Below, in pieces: positions 1 through 6,569 of a DNA stretch of 10,968 nt. This DNA comes from JBCDAP01 sp038747915. GTDB lineage: Bacteria > Planctomycetota > Phycisphaerae > Phycisphaerales > UBA1924. Under the pieces are notes generated by a model. That model searched no databases, was not told the origin of the DNA, and saw nothing but the letters and a program-made list of their open reading frames with translations. The position numbers were made by a program, and so were the translations under genes. Within the stretch, counting starts at the first letter, position 1, and the number at the start of each line of letters is the position of its first letter. The stretch covers positions 1 to 10,968 of the forward strand of contig JBCDJJ010000103.1 of assembly GCA_038747915.1 (NCBI GenBank), given 5' to 3'.

Positions 1-1
1 C

Positions 2-60
2 GGCTTGCCCGCCAGTGTTCAAGGGCTTTGGCGTTCGCACTGGTGGGCAAGCCACCAGTG
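2..60. repeat. Palindromic element with three interlocking arms
   Basis: Bases 2-17 and 38-53 are inverted copies of a 16-nt sequence (CACTGGYGGGCAAGCC) with one mismatch, separated by 20 nt. The right copy also forms its own hairpin: CACTGGTGG at 38-46 pairs perfectly with CCACCAGTG at 52-60 around the loop GCAAG. The middle arm can therefore pair with either neighbour. The layout, two inverted hairpins, resembles a REPIN, and the left copy is probably cut by the window edge. It lies downstream of the GH13 gene. No coding function is seen in 1-216; there is also a 7-bp hairpin at 126-142 without a T-tract. Confidence 0.6.
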
Positions 61-196
61 GCACCCGCGACGAATTGACTTGGAACGCACTAACGCACGA
101 CGTACACTCGATGCGTGTGGCCTTCGGATGCCCGCGGCATCCTCCGGACCACGGCACCAGTCCAGAAACTCAACGGCGTGGTGATGACAACCCCCG

Positions 197-219
197 TGAG
201 CGTCCGGGGCCGTCGCTCA
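197..219 (-). terminator. Weak hairpin overlapping the GH13 stop codon
   Basis: On the minus strand the stop codon begins a 6-bp perfect stem, TGAGCG with CGCTCA (214-219 and 197-202), with an 11-nt GC-rich loop, followed by CGGGGGTTGTC. There is no real T-run, so this is at best a weak terminator for the GH13 gene. Confidence 0.25.
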
Positions 220-3144
220 GGGAAGGTTGTTCTGCGGCTCGTCGGCGCGGATGAGGTTGATGGCACCGGGAAGATCGTCGTCGGTCAACAGGCCGTCGCC
301 GTTAAAGTCGAGCTCGCACCGGTAGGCACCGAAGCCCATCGATAGGAAGTCGTTGATAGCGGCCAGCGTGCCGTAGAGGTCCTCGGTGTTGATCACGGTG
401 TTGGAATCGGCATCGCCGAACCCGTCGCCGATGGTGAGATCGAACCGCGCGAGGCGGCGGGAGACCTCGACACCATCGAAACGCTCGATCGCGAGCACCG
501 CGATCTCGTTGGTGCCCGACACGAGCCCGGAGACGTCCTTTTGAAAGCGCCCGAAGTCGATCGCGGTCGCCCGGGTGACGGCGCTCACCGGCGGATCGGT
601 GATGCCGGGGTCGAGGTTCACGTAGACGTGCAACTCGTCGGCGGTGAAGTCGGGGTTCTCGAGCACGAGAATGGCCGAGGTGTCCCCGCAGGTGGCGAGC
701 GGGGCCGAGATCTGGAGCTGGGGTGGCAGCACATCGACGTAGATCGACTCGCGCCACTCGCCGAAGAGGATGTCTTCCGCGGCGTCGCGGTGGCGGAAGG
801 CGACCGCGCTCAGGTAGTTCATGCCCTCGGGCAGGTCGGCCGTCGTGATGGTCTGCTCGTAGAGCCCGGTCTCGTTGGCGGTGCCGAAGATCGGCTGAAC
901 GGTCTCGGTGAAGTCTTCATAGCCCGACACATCGCCCGCGCCGGCGCCGATGTCGACGAAGCCGTTGCCGTTGAGATCGACGTAGCCGCGGTTGAAGCGG
1001 AAGGCCGCGGCGTCGTCCCAGTTTGGGTCATCCGGATCGGTCTTGGTGGTCTCGAGGCGGATCGTGAAGGTGTCATCGCGGACGACGGTCACTGGGGTCA
1101 CGCGGCGATCGAACACCGGCGTGGTCTGCGTCGGCGTGCCGACGAAGGGCGGGTCTGCGGGGATCACCTGGTCCGGGCTGTCGGTGACGATGGTGAGCGT
1201 GCCGGAGGGCGTGGCGGGGCCGTAGACGACGTAGCCGAAGTCATCGGTCACACCGTCGCGCTGGTTGCTCGGCACGGTGATCGTGAGCGAGCCGCTGGCC
1301 CCCACGATGAGCAGCTCATCACCGGGCAGCGCGTTGCCCGTCAGCTCGTGCAAACGGGTGCCCGCGGCGAAATTGGTGGTAATGCTGCGTGTGTGGTGCT
1401 CGTTGTTGGTGTAGGAGTCGTTGACCGCGACGACGACGTTGTTCGAGCGCTCGTAGATGAAGACATCGCTCGTGGCCCCGGAGCCTGTGAGGTCTTCCCA
1501 CCGGCGGATGTAGTCGCCGCGTCCGTACCGGCGGTCGAGGCGGACGAGCTCGACGAAGCGGTCGTCCTCGACGATGCGGAGGTTGGTGCCGCCGTCGTCG
1601 GTGATGCCGCCGTAGCCGAGCGCGAGCGAGTTGCCCTCGCGGACCCAGAAGCGGTTGGTGAAGGTGGTGTGAAACTGCCGGGCGTTGTGGTAGATGATCC
1701 GCGGCCCGGGCAGGAAGGTCATGAACGCGTGTCCGTAGCCCGAGATGGTCGAGAGCGACGGGAAGTTCGGCGGGCTGCCGCCGTCTCCGAAGGTGCCGTT
1801 GTCGTGCGAGTGGATGTGCTTGGTGCCCGCTGAGGCGTTGATGGTGCCGGGCCCGGTGCCCATGATGGACTCGTCGTTGGCGTCGAGCAGCTCGTCGTCG
1901 AGCGCCGCGGCGAAATCGCCCCCTCGGCCGCCGATGATGGTGCGGATGCGGCCCGCGCCGGCGAGGTCGAGCGTGTCGCGGAAGCCGAAGCCGTCGATGC
2001 GGATGTAGTCGCGCAGCACCTCGAAGTTGCCGAGGGTGCTCTCGCCGAAGGTGTAGGGCGTGCCCATCGTGCCGTCGGGGTTGGTGCGGCGGTTGAAGAC
2101 GAAGGCATCCCAGAAGGTGTCCCAGAAGAACTCGGGCGCGTGCTTCGCGGCGTCGAGTCGGAAACCATCGATGCCGTACACATCGAGCATCCACTGGGAC
2201 CACCGCAGGAGCACGCCGGTCGCGTTCTCCATGATGGGATCGCCCGCGGCCGGGTCGTCCGTGTTGAAGGGGTAGATCGTGAACGTACCGCCGGTGTTGC
2301 GGATCCCGCCGTTCACCGGGTCGATGGTATCGGGGTTGACAACGATGGTCGGCGCGAGGTTGCGGTCGGTGTAGAGCGCCGCGTTGCCCGGATCGGGCTG
2401 ATTGAAGACCGTGCCCGCGGGGATGCGGCGGGCGTCGGGGAGCGGGTTGCCCATCGTGTCGAACGGCCATCCGGCGTCGACGCCGCGGTCGCCCTCGCCG
2501 TCGACCGTGAAGTCGAACTCGGGCACCGAGTCGTCGGTGGGGTGGCGGATCATCTGGTAGTTGGAGGTGTGGCGGAAGTCGACGAGGCCGACGAGGTCGG
2601 AGTTGATGGTCTCGTTGAAACCCGGCGCATCGGCGCCGAAGCCCGATGCGTTATTGAAGTCGAACCAGTTCTGGCTGGCGCTGCCCGAAGGCTTGAAGCC
2701 GAGCGATACATCATCGGGCGGCAGGAAGAAGCCGGGCCAAGCGCCTTCTTCGATCGCGCCGGCGCTGTCGCGTGCGCTGCGCGCCCCATTATGGTTCAGC
2801 ACCGCATCCAGGTAGAAGTTGACATTGGCGCGTTGGAACTGCTCGACCGCGGCGCGGAAGCCGGCCTCGGTGCCGAAGAGGGTCGGATCACCGGGCGAGC
2901 CCAGGTCGAAGCGGTCGAAGGGGTCGTACCCGATCGAGCCGAGCGAGGCCTTGCCGTTGGGCGGCCACCAGACCCCCTCGTAGCCCGCAGCGAAGATGTC
3001 GGGCATGCGCTCGATCACCTCGGCGTAGGAGATGTCGTAGATCTGGATGAACACCCCGAAGTCGTCGGTCTGGGCGGCCGGTGCGGGGGCGATCGCGGCG
3101 GCGAGGGCTGCGGATGGCAGGACAAGCGGGCGAATGGCTCGCAT
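217..3144 (-). CDS. Secreted GH13 alpha-amylase-family protein with dockerin-like C-terminus
   Basis: Predicted exported glycoside hydrolase acting on alpha-glucans. The start chosen (975 aa) gives a signal peptide, MRAIRPLVLPSAALAAA..., and has GGAG 8 nt upstream; an earlier GTG at 3198 would add 18 non-signal residues and sits at the likely transcription start. GH13 motifs are all present: DAVLNH (113-118), GFRLDAAKH with nucleophile D331, acid/base E368 in TFGES, and SHDNG with D448. Residues 120-320 form a long insertion (domain B region). Beyond about 490 come all-beta regions, including a calcium-like DLNGNGFVD loop near 723. The tail carries two dockerin-type loops: D911-x-D913-x-N915...D922 and D946-x-N948-x-D950...D957. 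Known for the family: alpha-linked glucan hydrolysis or transfer. Not resolved: exact substrate. The tail is probably for surface attachment or folding, not a cellulosome. Confidence 0.93.
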   Translation of the reverse strand: MRAIRPLVLPSAALAAAIAPAPAAQTDDFGVFIQIYDISYAEVIERMPDIFAAGYEGVWWPPNGKASLGSIGYDPFDRFDLGSPGDPTLFGTEAGFRAAVEQFQRANVNFYLDAVLNHNGARSARDSAGAIEEGAWPGFFLPPDDVSLGFKPSGSASQNWFDFNNASGFGADAPGFNETINSDLVGLVDFRHTSNYQMIRHPTDDSVPEFDFTVDGEGDRGVDAGWPFDTMGNPLPDARRIPAGTVFNQPDPGNAALYTDRNLAPTIVVNPDTIDPVNGGIRNTGGTFTIYPFNTDDPAAGDPIMENATGVLLRWSQWMLDVYGIDGFRLDAAKHAPEFFWDTFWDAFVFNRRTNPDGTMGTPYTFGESTLGNFEVLRDYIRIDGFGFRDTLDLAGAGRIRTIIGGRGGDFAAALDDELLDANDESIMGTGPGTINASAGTKHIHSHDNGTFGDGGSPPNFPSLSTISGYGHAFMTFLPGPRIIYHNARQFHTTFTNRFWVREGNSLALGYGGITDDGGTNLRIVEDDRFVELVRLDRRYGRGDYIRRWEDLTGSGATSDVFIYERSNNVVVAVNDSYTNNEHHTRSITTNFAAGTRLHELTGNALPGDELLIVGASGSLTITVPSNQRDGVTDDFGYVVYGPATPSGTLTIVTDSPDQVIPADPPFVGTPTQTTPVFDRRVTPVTVVRDDTFTIRLETTKTDPDDPNWDDAAAFRFNRGYVDLNGNGFVDIGAGAGDVSGYEDFTETVQPIFGTANETGLYEQTITTADLPEGMNYLSAVAFRHRDAAEDILFGEWRESIYVDVLPPQLQISAPLATCGDTSAILVLENPDFTADELHVYVNLDPGITDPPVSAVTRATAIDFGRFQKDVSGLVSGTNEIAVLAIERFDGVEVSRRLARFDLTIGDGFGDADSNTVINTEDLYGTLAAINDFLSMGFGAYRCELDFNGDGLLTDDDLPGAINLIRADEPQNNLP

Positions 3145-3204
3145 GAAGACGGCTCCACGATGCGGGGTGCTCTTGCTCGCCGGACCAACGGCCGGCACGG
3201 GGGA

Positions 3205-3233
3205 ACTATGCCCCCCGACTTCCGCAAAGTAAA
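3205..3233 (-). promoter_or_regulatory. Candidate sigma-70-type promoter for the GH13 gene
   Basis: On the minus strand TTTACT (3228-3233) and CATAGT (3205-3210) are spaced by exactly 17 nt, each matching 4 of 6 consensus bases. Transcription would begin near 3198, giving a leader of about 54 nt before the ATG at 3144. The -10 hexamer lies inside the loop of a G5/C5 inverted repeat (3199-3203 with 3211-3216), an odd arrangement that could hold a regulator or be chance. Confidence 0.4.
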
Positions 3234-3266
3234 GCGTTTGACTCTGATTCTCGACGCGGCCAATAA

Positions 3267-3296
3267 CGGGCCCGGCCCGGGGCCTCAGAACGGCCC
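3267..3296 (-). terminator. GC-rich hairpins between the reductase and GH13 genes
   Basis: Downstream of the reductase stop on the minus strand are two small GC stems: 5 bp with a 7-nt loop (3280-3284 with 3292-3296) and CGGGC/GCCCG with a 3-nt loop (3267-3279), the latter followed by TTATTGG. The T-tract is poor. It could end the LysE-E2-reductase transcript before the GH13 promoter. Confidence 0.3.
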
Positions 3297-3324
3297 GAGC
3301 CCAGGGTCACGGCCCCCAGACCGC

Positions 3325-3978
3325 TCACGCGATGGGCTTGGACTCGGGCATGATCAGGTTCAGCACGGTCCGCAGGTCGCGACCCGAGAACAGGTGCCTG
3401 ATGACGAGGGCCGCGGCGTGCTCCAGGCACCCCGCGTACTCCAGGCCGCCGATGTCGAGCGGCTCGCTCCCGACCGACTCGATGAGGGCCGCGATCTGCC
3501 CCTTCGCCCCCTCGTCGTCGCCGCACAGCATGGTGACGAGCCGCCGGCCGTCGAACACCGGCGGGTCCATCTCCCAGACCGACGCCTGACACATGTTGAA
3601 GGCTTTCACGACGCGCGCACGAGGGAGGCGACCCGCGATCGCCTCCGAGAGCGACCCGCCGTCGTAGCGCTTCGGCACGAACGAGCCGCCCGCGACCTCC
3701 ACCGGGTTGTTGATGTCGAGCACCACCTTGCCGGCGAACGCCTCGGGACCGCCCGCAGCGTCGATGGCATCAAACACGACCTCGTGCCGCGTTGCGAGCA
3801 TCACGACGTCGGTGTGCGCGACGACCTCCGGCTCGCTCCCGACGTCGACACCGAGCTCCGCGGCCACGCCCTCGGCTTTCTCTCGGTTGCGACCGCCGAT
3901 CATGACATCGTGGTCGGACGACCAATTCGGGACGAGCGCTCGCGTCATACTGCCGTAGCCGAGACACCCGATCTTCAT
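3325..3978 (-). CDS. NADPH-dependent F420 reductase-like dinucleotide-binding protein
   Basis: A 217-residue Rossmann protein of the F420H2:NADP oxidoreductase-like family (COG2085 type), usually 200-220 residues. The N-terminus shows beta-strand plus GxxGxG (G4, G7, G9) and then M11. The second strand ends in GGRN (28-31), where Arg favours NADP(H) over NAD. Later family-like segments are VMLATRHE, LDINNPV and VVKAFN (123-128). The ATG at 3978 has GGAGG 9 nt upstream. The stop of E2 precedes this start by 39 nt, so the two are probably cotranscribed. True F420 use cannot be read from the sequence; many homologues in F420-lacking bacteria act on other substrates or are uncharacterised, so the call is 'F420 reductase-like'. 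No sign of truncation or damage. Confidence 0.85.
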   Translation of the reverse strand: MKIGCLGYGSMTRALVPNWSSDHDVMIGGRNREKAEGVAAELGVDVGSEPEVVAHTDVVMLATRHEVVFDAIDAAGGPEAFAGKVVLDINNPVEVAGGSFVPKRYDGGSLSEAIAGRLPRARVVKAFNMCQASVWEMDPPVFDGRRLVTMLCGDDEGAKGQIAALIESVGSEPLDIGGLEYAGCLEHAAALVIRHLFSGRDLRTVLNLIMPESKPIA

Positions 3979-4017
3979 CTGTGCTGCCCTCCAGTGAGAG
4001 CGTGGGAGGCTGTTGAT

Positions 4018-5382
4018 TTACACCAGCAGCGCGGCGGGGCCTTCGAGGAGGCGCTTCACCGTGCTGAGGTACTCGGCGGCCATGGCGCCGTCGATCACGC
4101 GGTGATCGCTCGACATGGTCATCTGCATCTCGTGGCCGACGGTGATGAAGTCTTCGCCGTCCTCGTCGGTGCGCACAACGGGCTTCTTCATCGCGCCGCC
4201 GACGGCGAGGATCGCGGTGTTGGGGGGGTTGACGATCGCGGTGAAGTGCTCGACGCCGTACATGCCGAGGTTGGAGATCGCGAAGGTGGAATCGGCCATC
4301 TCCTCGATGGAGAGCCCCTTGTCGCGGGCCTTCTTGGCGAGCCGGCGGGTCTCGGCGGAGATCTGACGAAGACCGATGCGGTCGCAGTCGCGGATGGTGG
4401 CGACGACCAGGCCGCCGCCCTTCTGGGTCTCCTTGTCGATGGGCAGCGCGACGGCGACGCCGATGTTCACCTGGCCGTGGAGGTGAACGGACTTGCCGTC
4501 GGCGCCCCAGGAGCTATTGACGTGCGGGTGCTCGTGCATAGCGAGCGCACAAGCGCGGACGATGAAGTCGTTGACGGAGAGCTTGACGCCCTGCGGCTCG
4601 AGCTGGGCGTTGAGCTGGTGACGCAGGTCGATCAGCGGGTCCATATCGACGGTGAGCGTGACCTGGTAGTGCGGGACGGTGGTCTTGGACTCGACGAGGC
4701 GCCGGGCGATGGTGGCCCGCATGTTGGAGAGCGCGACGGTCTGCGAGGTAAGGGCGGCACCAACCGCGGGCAGCGTTGGTGGCGGGAGCGTCCCACTCCC
4801 CCGGGCGTCCACCGACGTCGCTCCGCCCGGTGCCGCGGCCTCGACGTCTTTCTTGACGATCCGCCCCGAGGGCCCGGTGCCGGACAGTGCTGCGAGATTC
4901 ACACCGCGCTCCTCGGCGATCTTCCGCGCGAGCGGCGAGGCGAAGACCCGTCCCCCGGTTTCGCCGGTGCTCGACTCCGCAGCTGCGCCGTTCTCGCTCG
5001 GCGCCGACTCTGCTGGTGTGGGCGGTGGAGTGGGTGCGGCGGCATCGCCGTTGGACGCGCCGGCCGACGCTTGCGCCGCGCTCCCGCTCGAGGACGCAGC
5101 GGCCCCGCTCGCGAACTGCTCCTTGATCTGCGCCGCGTCCTCGCCCTCTTCGGCGAGCACCATGATCAGGGCCCCCACATCGACGGTATCACCCTCGGTG
5201 AGCAGGAGTGCCGCGACCGTGCCATCGTCGAAGGCCTGGAGCTCCATCGTGGCCTTGTCGGTCTCGATGTCACCCAGGGTGTCACCGGCGGAGACCGTGT
5301 CGCCCTCCTTGACGTTCCAAGCGACGACGGTGCCCTGCTCCATCGTGTCGGACAGGCGCGGCATGGTGATTTCAACTGGCAT
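4018..5382 (-). CDS. pdhC: Dihydrolipoamide acyltransferase (E2) of a 2-oxoacid dehydrogenase, probably pyruvate dehydrogenase
   Basis: Forms the core of a 2-oxoacid dehydrogenase complex, passing the acyl group from E1 to coenzyme A through a swinging lipoyl arm. Domains in order (454 aa): one lipoyl domain (1-80) with lipoylated K43 in ETDKATME; an Ala/Ser/Pro/Gly linker (about 86-145); the E1/E3-binding domain (146-182, VFASPLARKIAEERG...GPSGRIVKKDV); a second linker (183-215); and the catalytic domain (216-454) with DHRVIDG, catalytic H427 and D431. Length and single lipoyl domain match alpha-proteobacterial and mitochondrial-type E2. The start gives the standard MPVEITMPRLSDTMEQG and has AGGGA 9 nt upstream. 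Pyruvate specificity is inferred from similarity and the PDH-like E1 beta in the same window. Residues 195-202 coincide with a REP-like DNA segment. Confidence 0.95.
   Translation of the reverse strand: MPVEITMPRLSDTMEQGTVVAWNVKEGDTVSAGDTLGDIETDKATMELQAFDDGTVAALLLTEGDTVDVGALIMVLAEEGEDAAQIKEQFASGAAASSSGSAAQASAGASNGDAAAPTPPPTPAESAPSENGAAAESSTGETGGRVFASPLARKIAEERGVNLAALSGTGPSGRIVKKDVEAAAPGGATSVDARGSGTLPPPTLPAVGAALTSQTVALSNMRATIARRLVESKTTVPHYQVTLTVDMDPLIDLRHQLNAQLEPQGVKLSVNDFIVRACALAMHEHPHVNSSWGADGKSVHLHGQVNIGVAVALPIDKETQKGGGLVVATIRDCDRIGLRQISAETRRLAKKARDKGLSIEEMADSTFAISNLGMYGVEHFTAIVNPPNTAILAVGGAMKKPVVRTDEDGEDFITVGHEMQMTMSSDHRVIDGAMAAEYLSTVKRLLEGPAALLV
4778..4800. repeat. REP-like sequence inside the E2 linker
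   Basis: These 23 bases match the arm-loop-arm of the REPIN-like element at 8753-8775 in 20 positions, with differences at bases 6, 16 and 18 of the 23. On the minus strand they encode residues 195-202 (GSGTLPPP) of the second E2 linker, between the subunit-binding and catalytic domains. The match is seen directly; origin from a mobile palindrome is an inference. Confidence 0.45.
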
Positions 5383-5436
5383 AGTGGTGGGTCCCTGTCG
5401 TGTCTCGTGGCCAGCGTGTCTGCAAGGCGGGTTGGT

Positions 5437-6156
5437 TCAGTCCGGCGTGTCGGGAGCGACCCGCGCGGGCGGGTCGGGTGCTCGGTTGGGGGTCGGGAGG
5501 CGGACGAAAAGGAACGTGACCCCGATCGCGGCGAACAGCACACCGGCGACCGCCTCCTGCCACCGCAGGATAGCCGGTCGGCGGCGCAGCACGCCCCGGA
5601 GCGAGCCGGCCACCACCGAGAAACACGAGAACTGGAAGAACGCCAGCATCACCGCAGACCCACCCAGAATGGCGACCTGCAACGCGACGTGGCTGCCCTC
5701 GATCTCGACGAACTGCGGCATGAGGGCGGCGAACCAGATGGCCGCTTTCACGTTGAGCGCGTTCACGAGCAGGCCTCGGCGGTACGACGCGGCGAGCCGA
5801 GCCGGGCCGGGCCGGAATTCGCTCGCGTCGCCGAGCTCGTCAACCCCGAGACTCGGTGCCGGCGTCCGCACCGCCTCCACCACCATCCGCAGCCCGCTCC
5901 AGATCAGGTACCCCGCCCCGGCGAAGCGGATGACCTCCAGGACCACCCCCGACGTGGCGGCCGAGGCGGTGAGCAGCGACCCGACCAGCACCATGTGGCA
6001 CACGAGCCCGGTCGCGATGCCCGCAGCTGCCGCGACGCCATGGCGCACGCCGAGCGAGAGCGAGCGATTGAACACCAGCAGCAGGTCGGGCCCGGGCAGC
6101 GCAATGCCGAGGGCGTTGACGCCGAGCCAGGTTGTCCAGAGTTCCCAGGTGGGCAC
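5437..6156 (-). CDS. LysE/RhtB-family amino-acid exporter
   Basis: Inner-membrane exporter of the LysE/RhtB family, which moves amino acids or derivatives out of the cell; the substrate here cannot be told. With the GTG at 6156 the protein is 239 aa and begins MPTWELWTTWLGVNALGIALPGPD, so the family motif PGPD falls at 21-24, the usual distance. Then comes SLSLGVRHG...GIATG, and a second half beginning RRGLLVNALNVKAAIW (127-142), where the usual NPK is NVK. About six hydrophobic segments are visible near 8-28, 40-62, 66-86, 127-149, 157-183 and 198-218. A GTG at 6237 would add 27 residues, but that codon lies in a dispersed repeat (6230-6292); neither start has a clear ribosome site. E2 follows after 54 nt, so shared transcription is plausible. 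Confidence 0.85.
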   Translation of the reverse strand: MPTWELWTTWLGVNALGIALPGPDLLLVFNRSLSLGVRHGVAAAAGIATGLVCHMVLVGSLLTASAATSGVVLEVIRFAGAGYLIWSGLRMVVEAVRTPAPSLGVDELGDASEFRPGPARLAASYRRGLLVNALNVKAAIWFAALMPQFVEIEGSHVALQVAILGGSAVMLAFFQFSCFSVVAGSLRGVLRRRPAILRWQEAVAGVLFAAIGVTFLFVRLPTPNRAPDPPARVAPDTPD

Positions 6157-6229
6157 GGAGAGAAGGTAGAGGAGCAAACCGAAGAACAACAGATGGCGGG
6201 TCGGGCCGTGGGCCCACGGTCTTGGATGC

Positions 6230-6292
6230 CGGGGCACTTGCCGGAGGCAAAAACCCGATCGACAGTTGGTGCGGACCGCCGTCTTCTTTCAA
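6230..6292. repeat. Dispersed element, copy A
   Basis: Aligns with 8912-8975 at 45 of 64 columns (about 70 %) with one gap. The best-conserved blocks are CGGGG, CTTG, GGCAA.AACCC, GATCGA.AG and CTTCTT. It sits just upstream of the exporter on the opposite reading direction. Function is unknown. Confidence 0.5.
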
Positions 6293-6492
6293 GCTCCGCG
6301 GGCCGGGCGCTCATCACGCCGGCATGGACCCTTTGGGATGTTCTGGTGGGTGACCTCGCGGGGGTACTGGGCTCGCAAACGAACGACGACGCGGTCGGAC
6401 TCGTCGAGTTCGACGGACGGTGTGGTATGTCGAGGCGGGGCGCAAACTTTCAGCTGTACGCGGTGGATGCGTCTGGCGTGGCCGCGTGGTAC

Positions 6493-6501
6493 TGGCATAC
6501 T
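6493..6501 (+). promoter_or_regulatory. Possible extended -10 promoter for the metalloprotease
   Basis: TGGCATACT fits an extended -10 (TGn plus CATACT, 4 of 6 consensus bases), which would start transcription near 6508 and give a leader of about 60 nt. No good -35 hexamer lies 17 nt upstream. Confidence 0.25.
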
Positions 6502-6569
6502 GCACACTCGGCCGTGGCAGCGTGTCGCGAGCTGTTGCGGCGATCCTAGACGTTTACGAGAGGTACTTG

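Larger units (their letters stand above)
6157..6569. other. Divergent intergenic region between exporter and metalloprotease
   Basis: No convincing gene in this stretch. It holds a dispersed-element copy (6230-6292), an 11-nt palindrome ACTCGTCGAGT (6399-6409) that could be an operator or chance, a possible extended -10 site (6493-6501), and GAGAGG (6558-6563), the ribosome-binding site of the metalloprotease. Confidence 0.5.

Noticed and set aside
541..1833. Plus-strand open frame of 430 codons opposite the GH13 gene
   Set aside because: Shadow of the GH13 coding frame; low-complexity composition and no start context or family motif.
6157..6237. N-terminal extension of the exporter from the GTG at 6237
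   Set aside because: The added 27 residues place PGPD too far from the start for the LysE family, and the GTG lies inside a dispersed repeat; the upstream start has no ribosome site. It is not fully excluded.
6399..6409. Palindrome ACTCGTCGAGT as an operator
   Set aside because: Only 5-bp half-sites and no adjoining regulator gene; expected by chance in a GC-rich region of this size.
2140..6549. A 4.4-kb open frame on the plus strand, antisense to four genes
   Set aside because: High third-position GC of the minus-strand genes leaves the opposite frame free of stops; the translation is Arg/Val/Asp/Gly-rich with no recognisable domain, whereas the minus-strand genes carry clear catalytic motifs.
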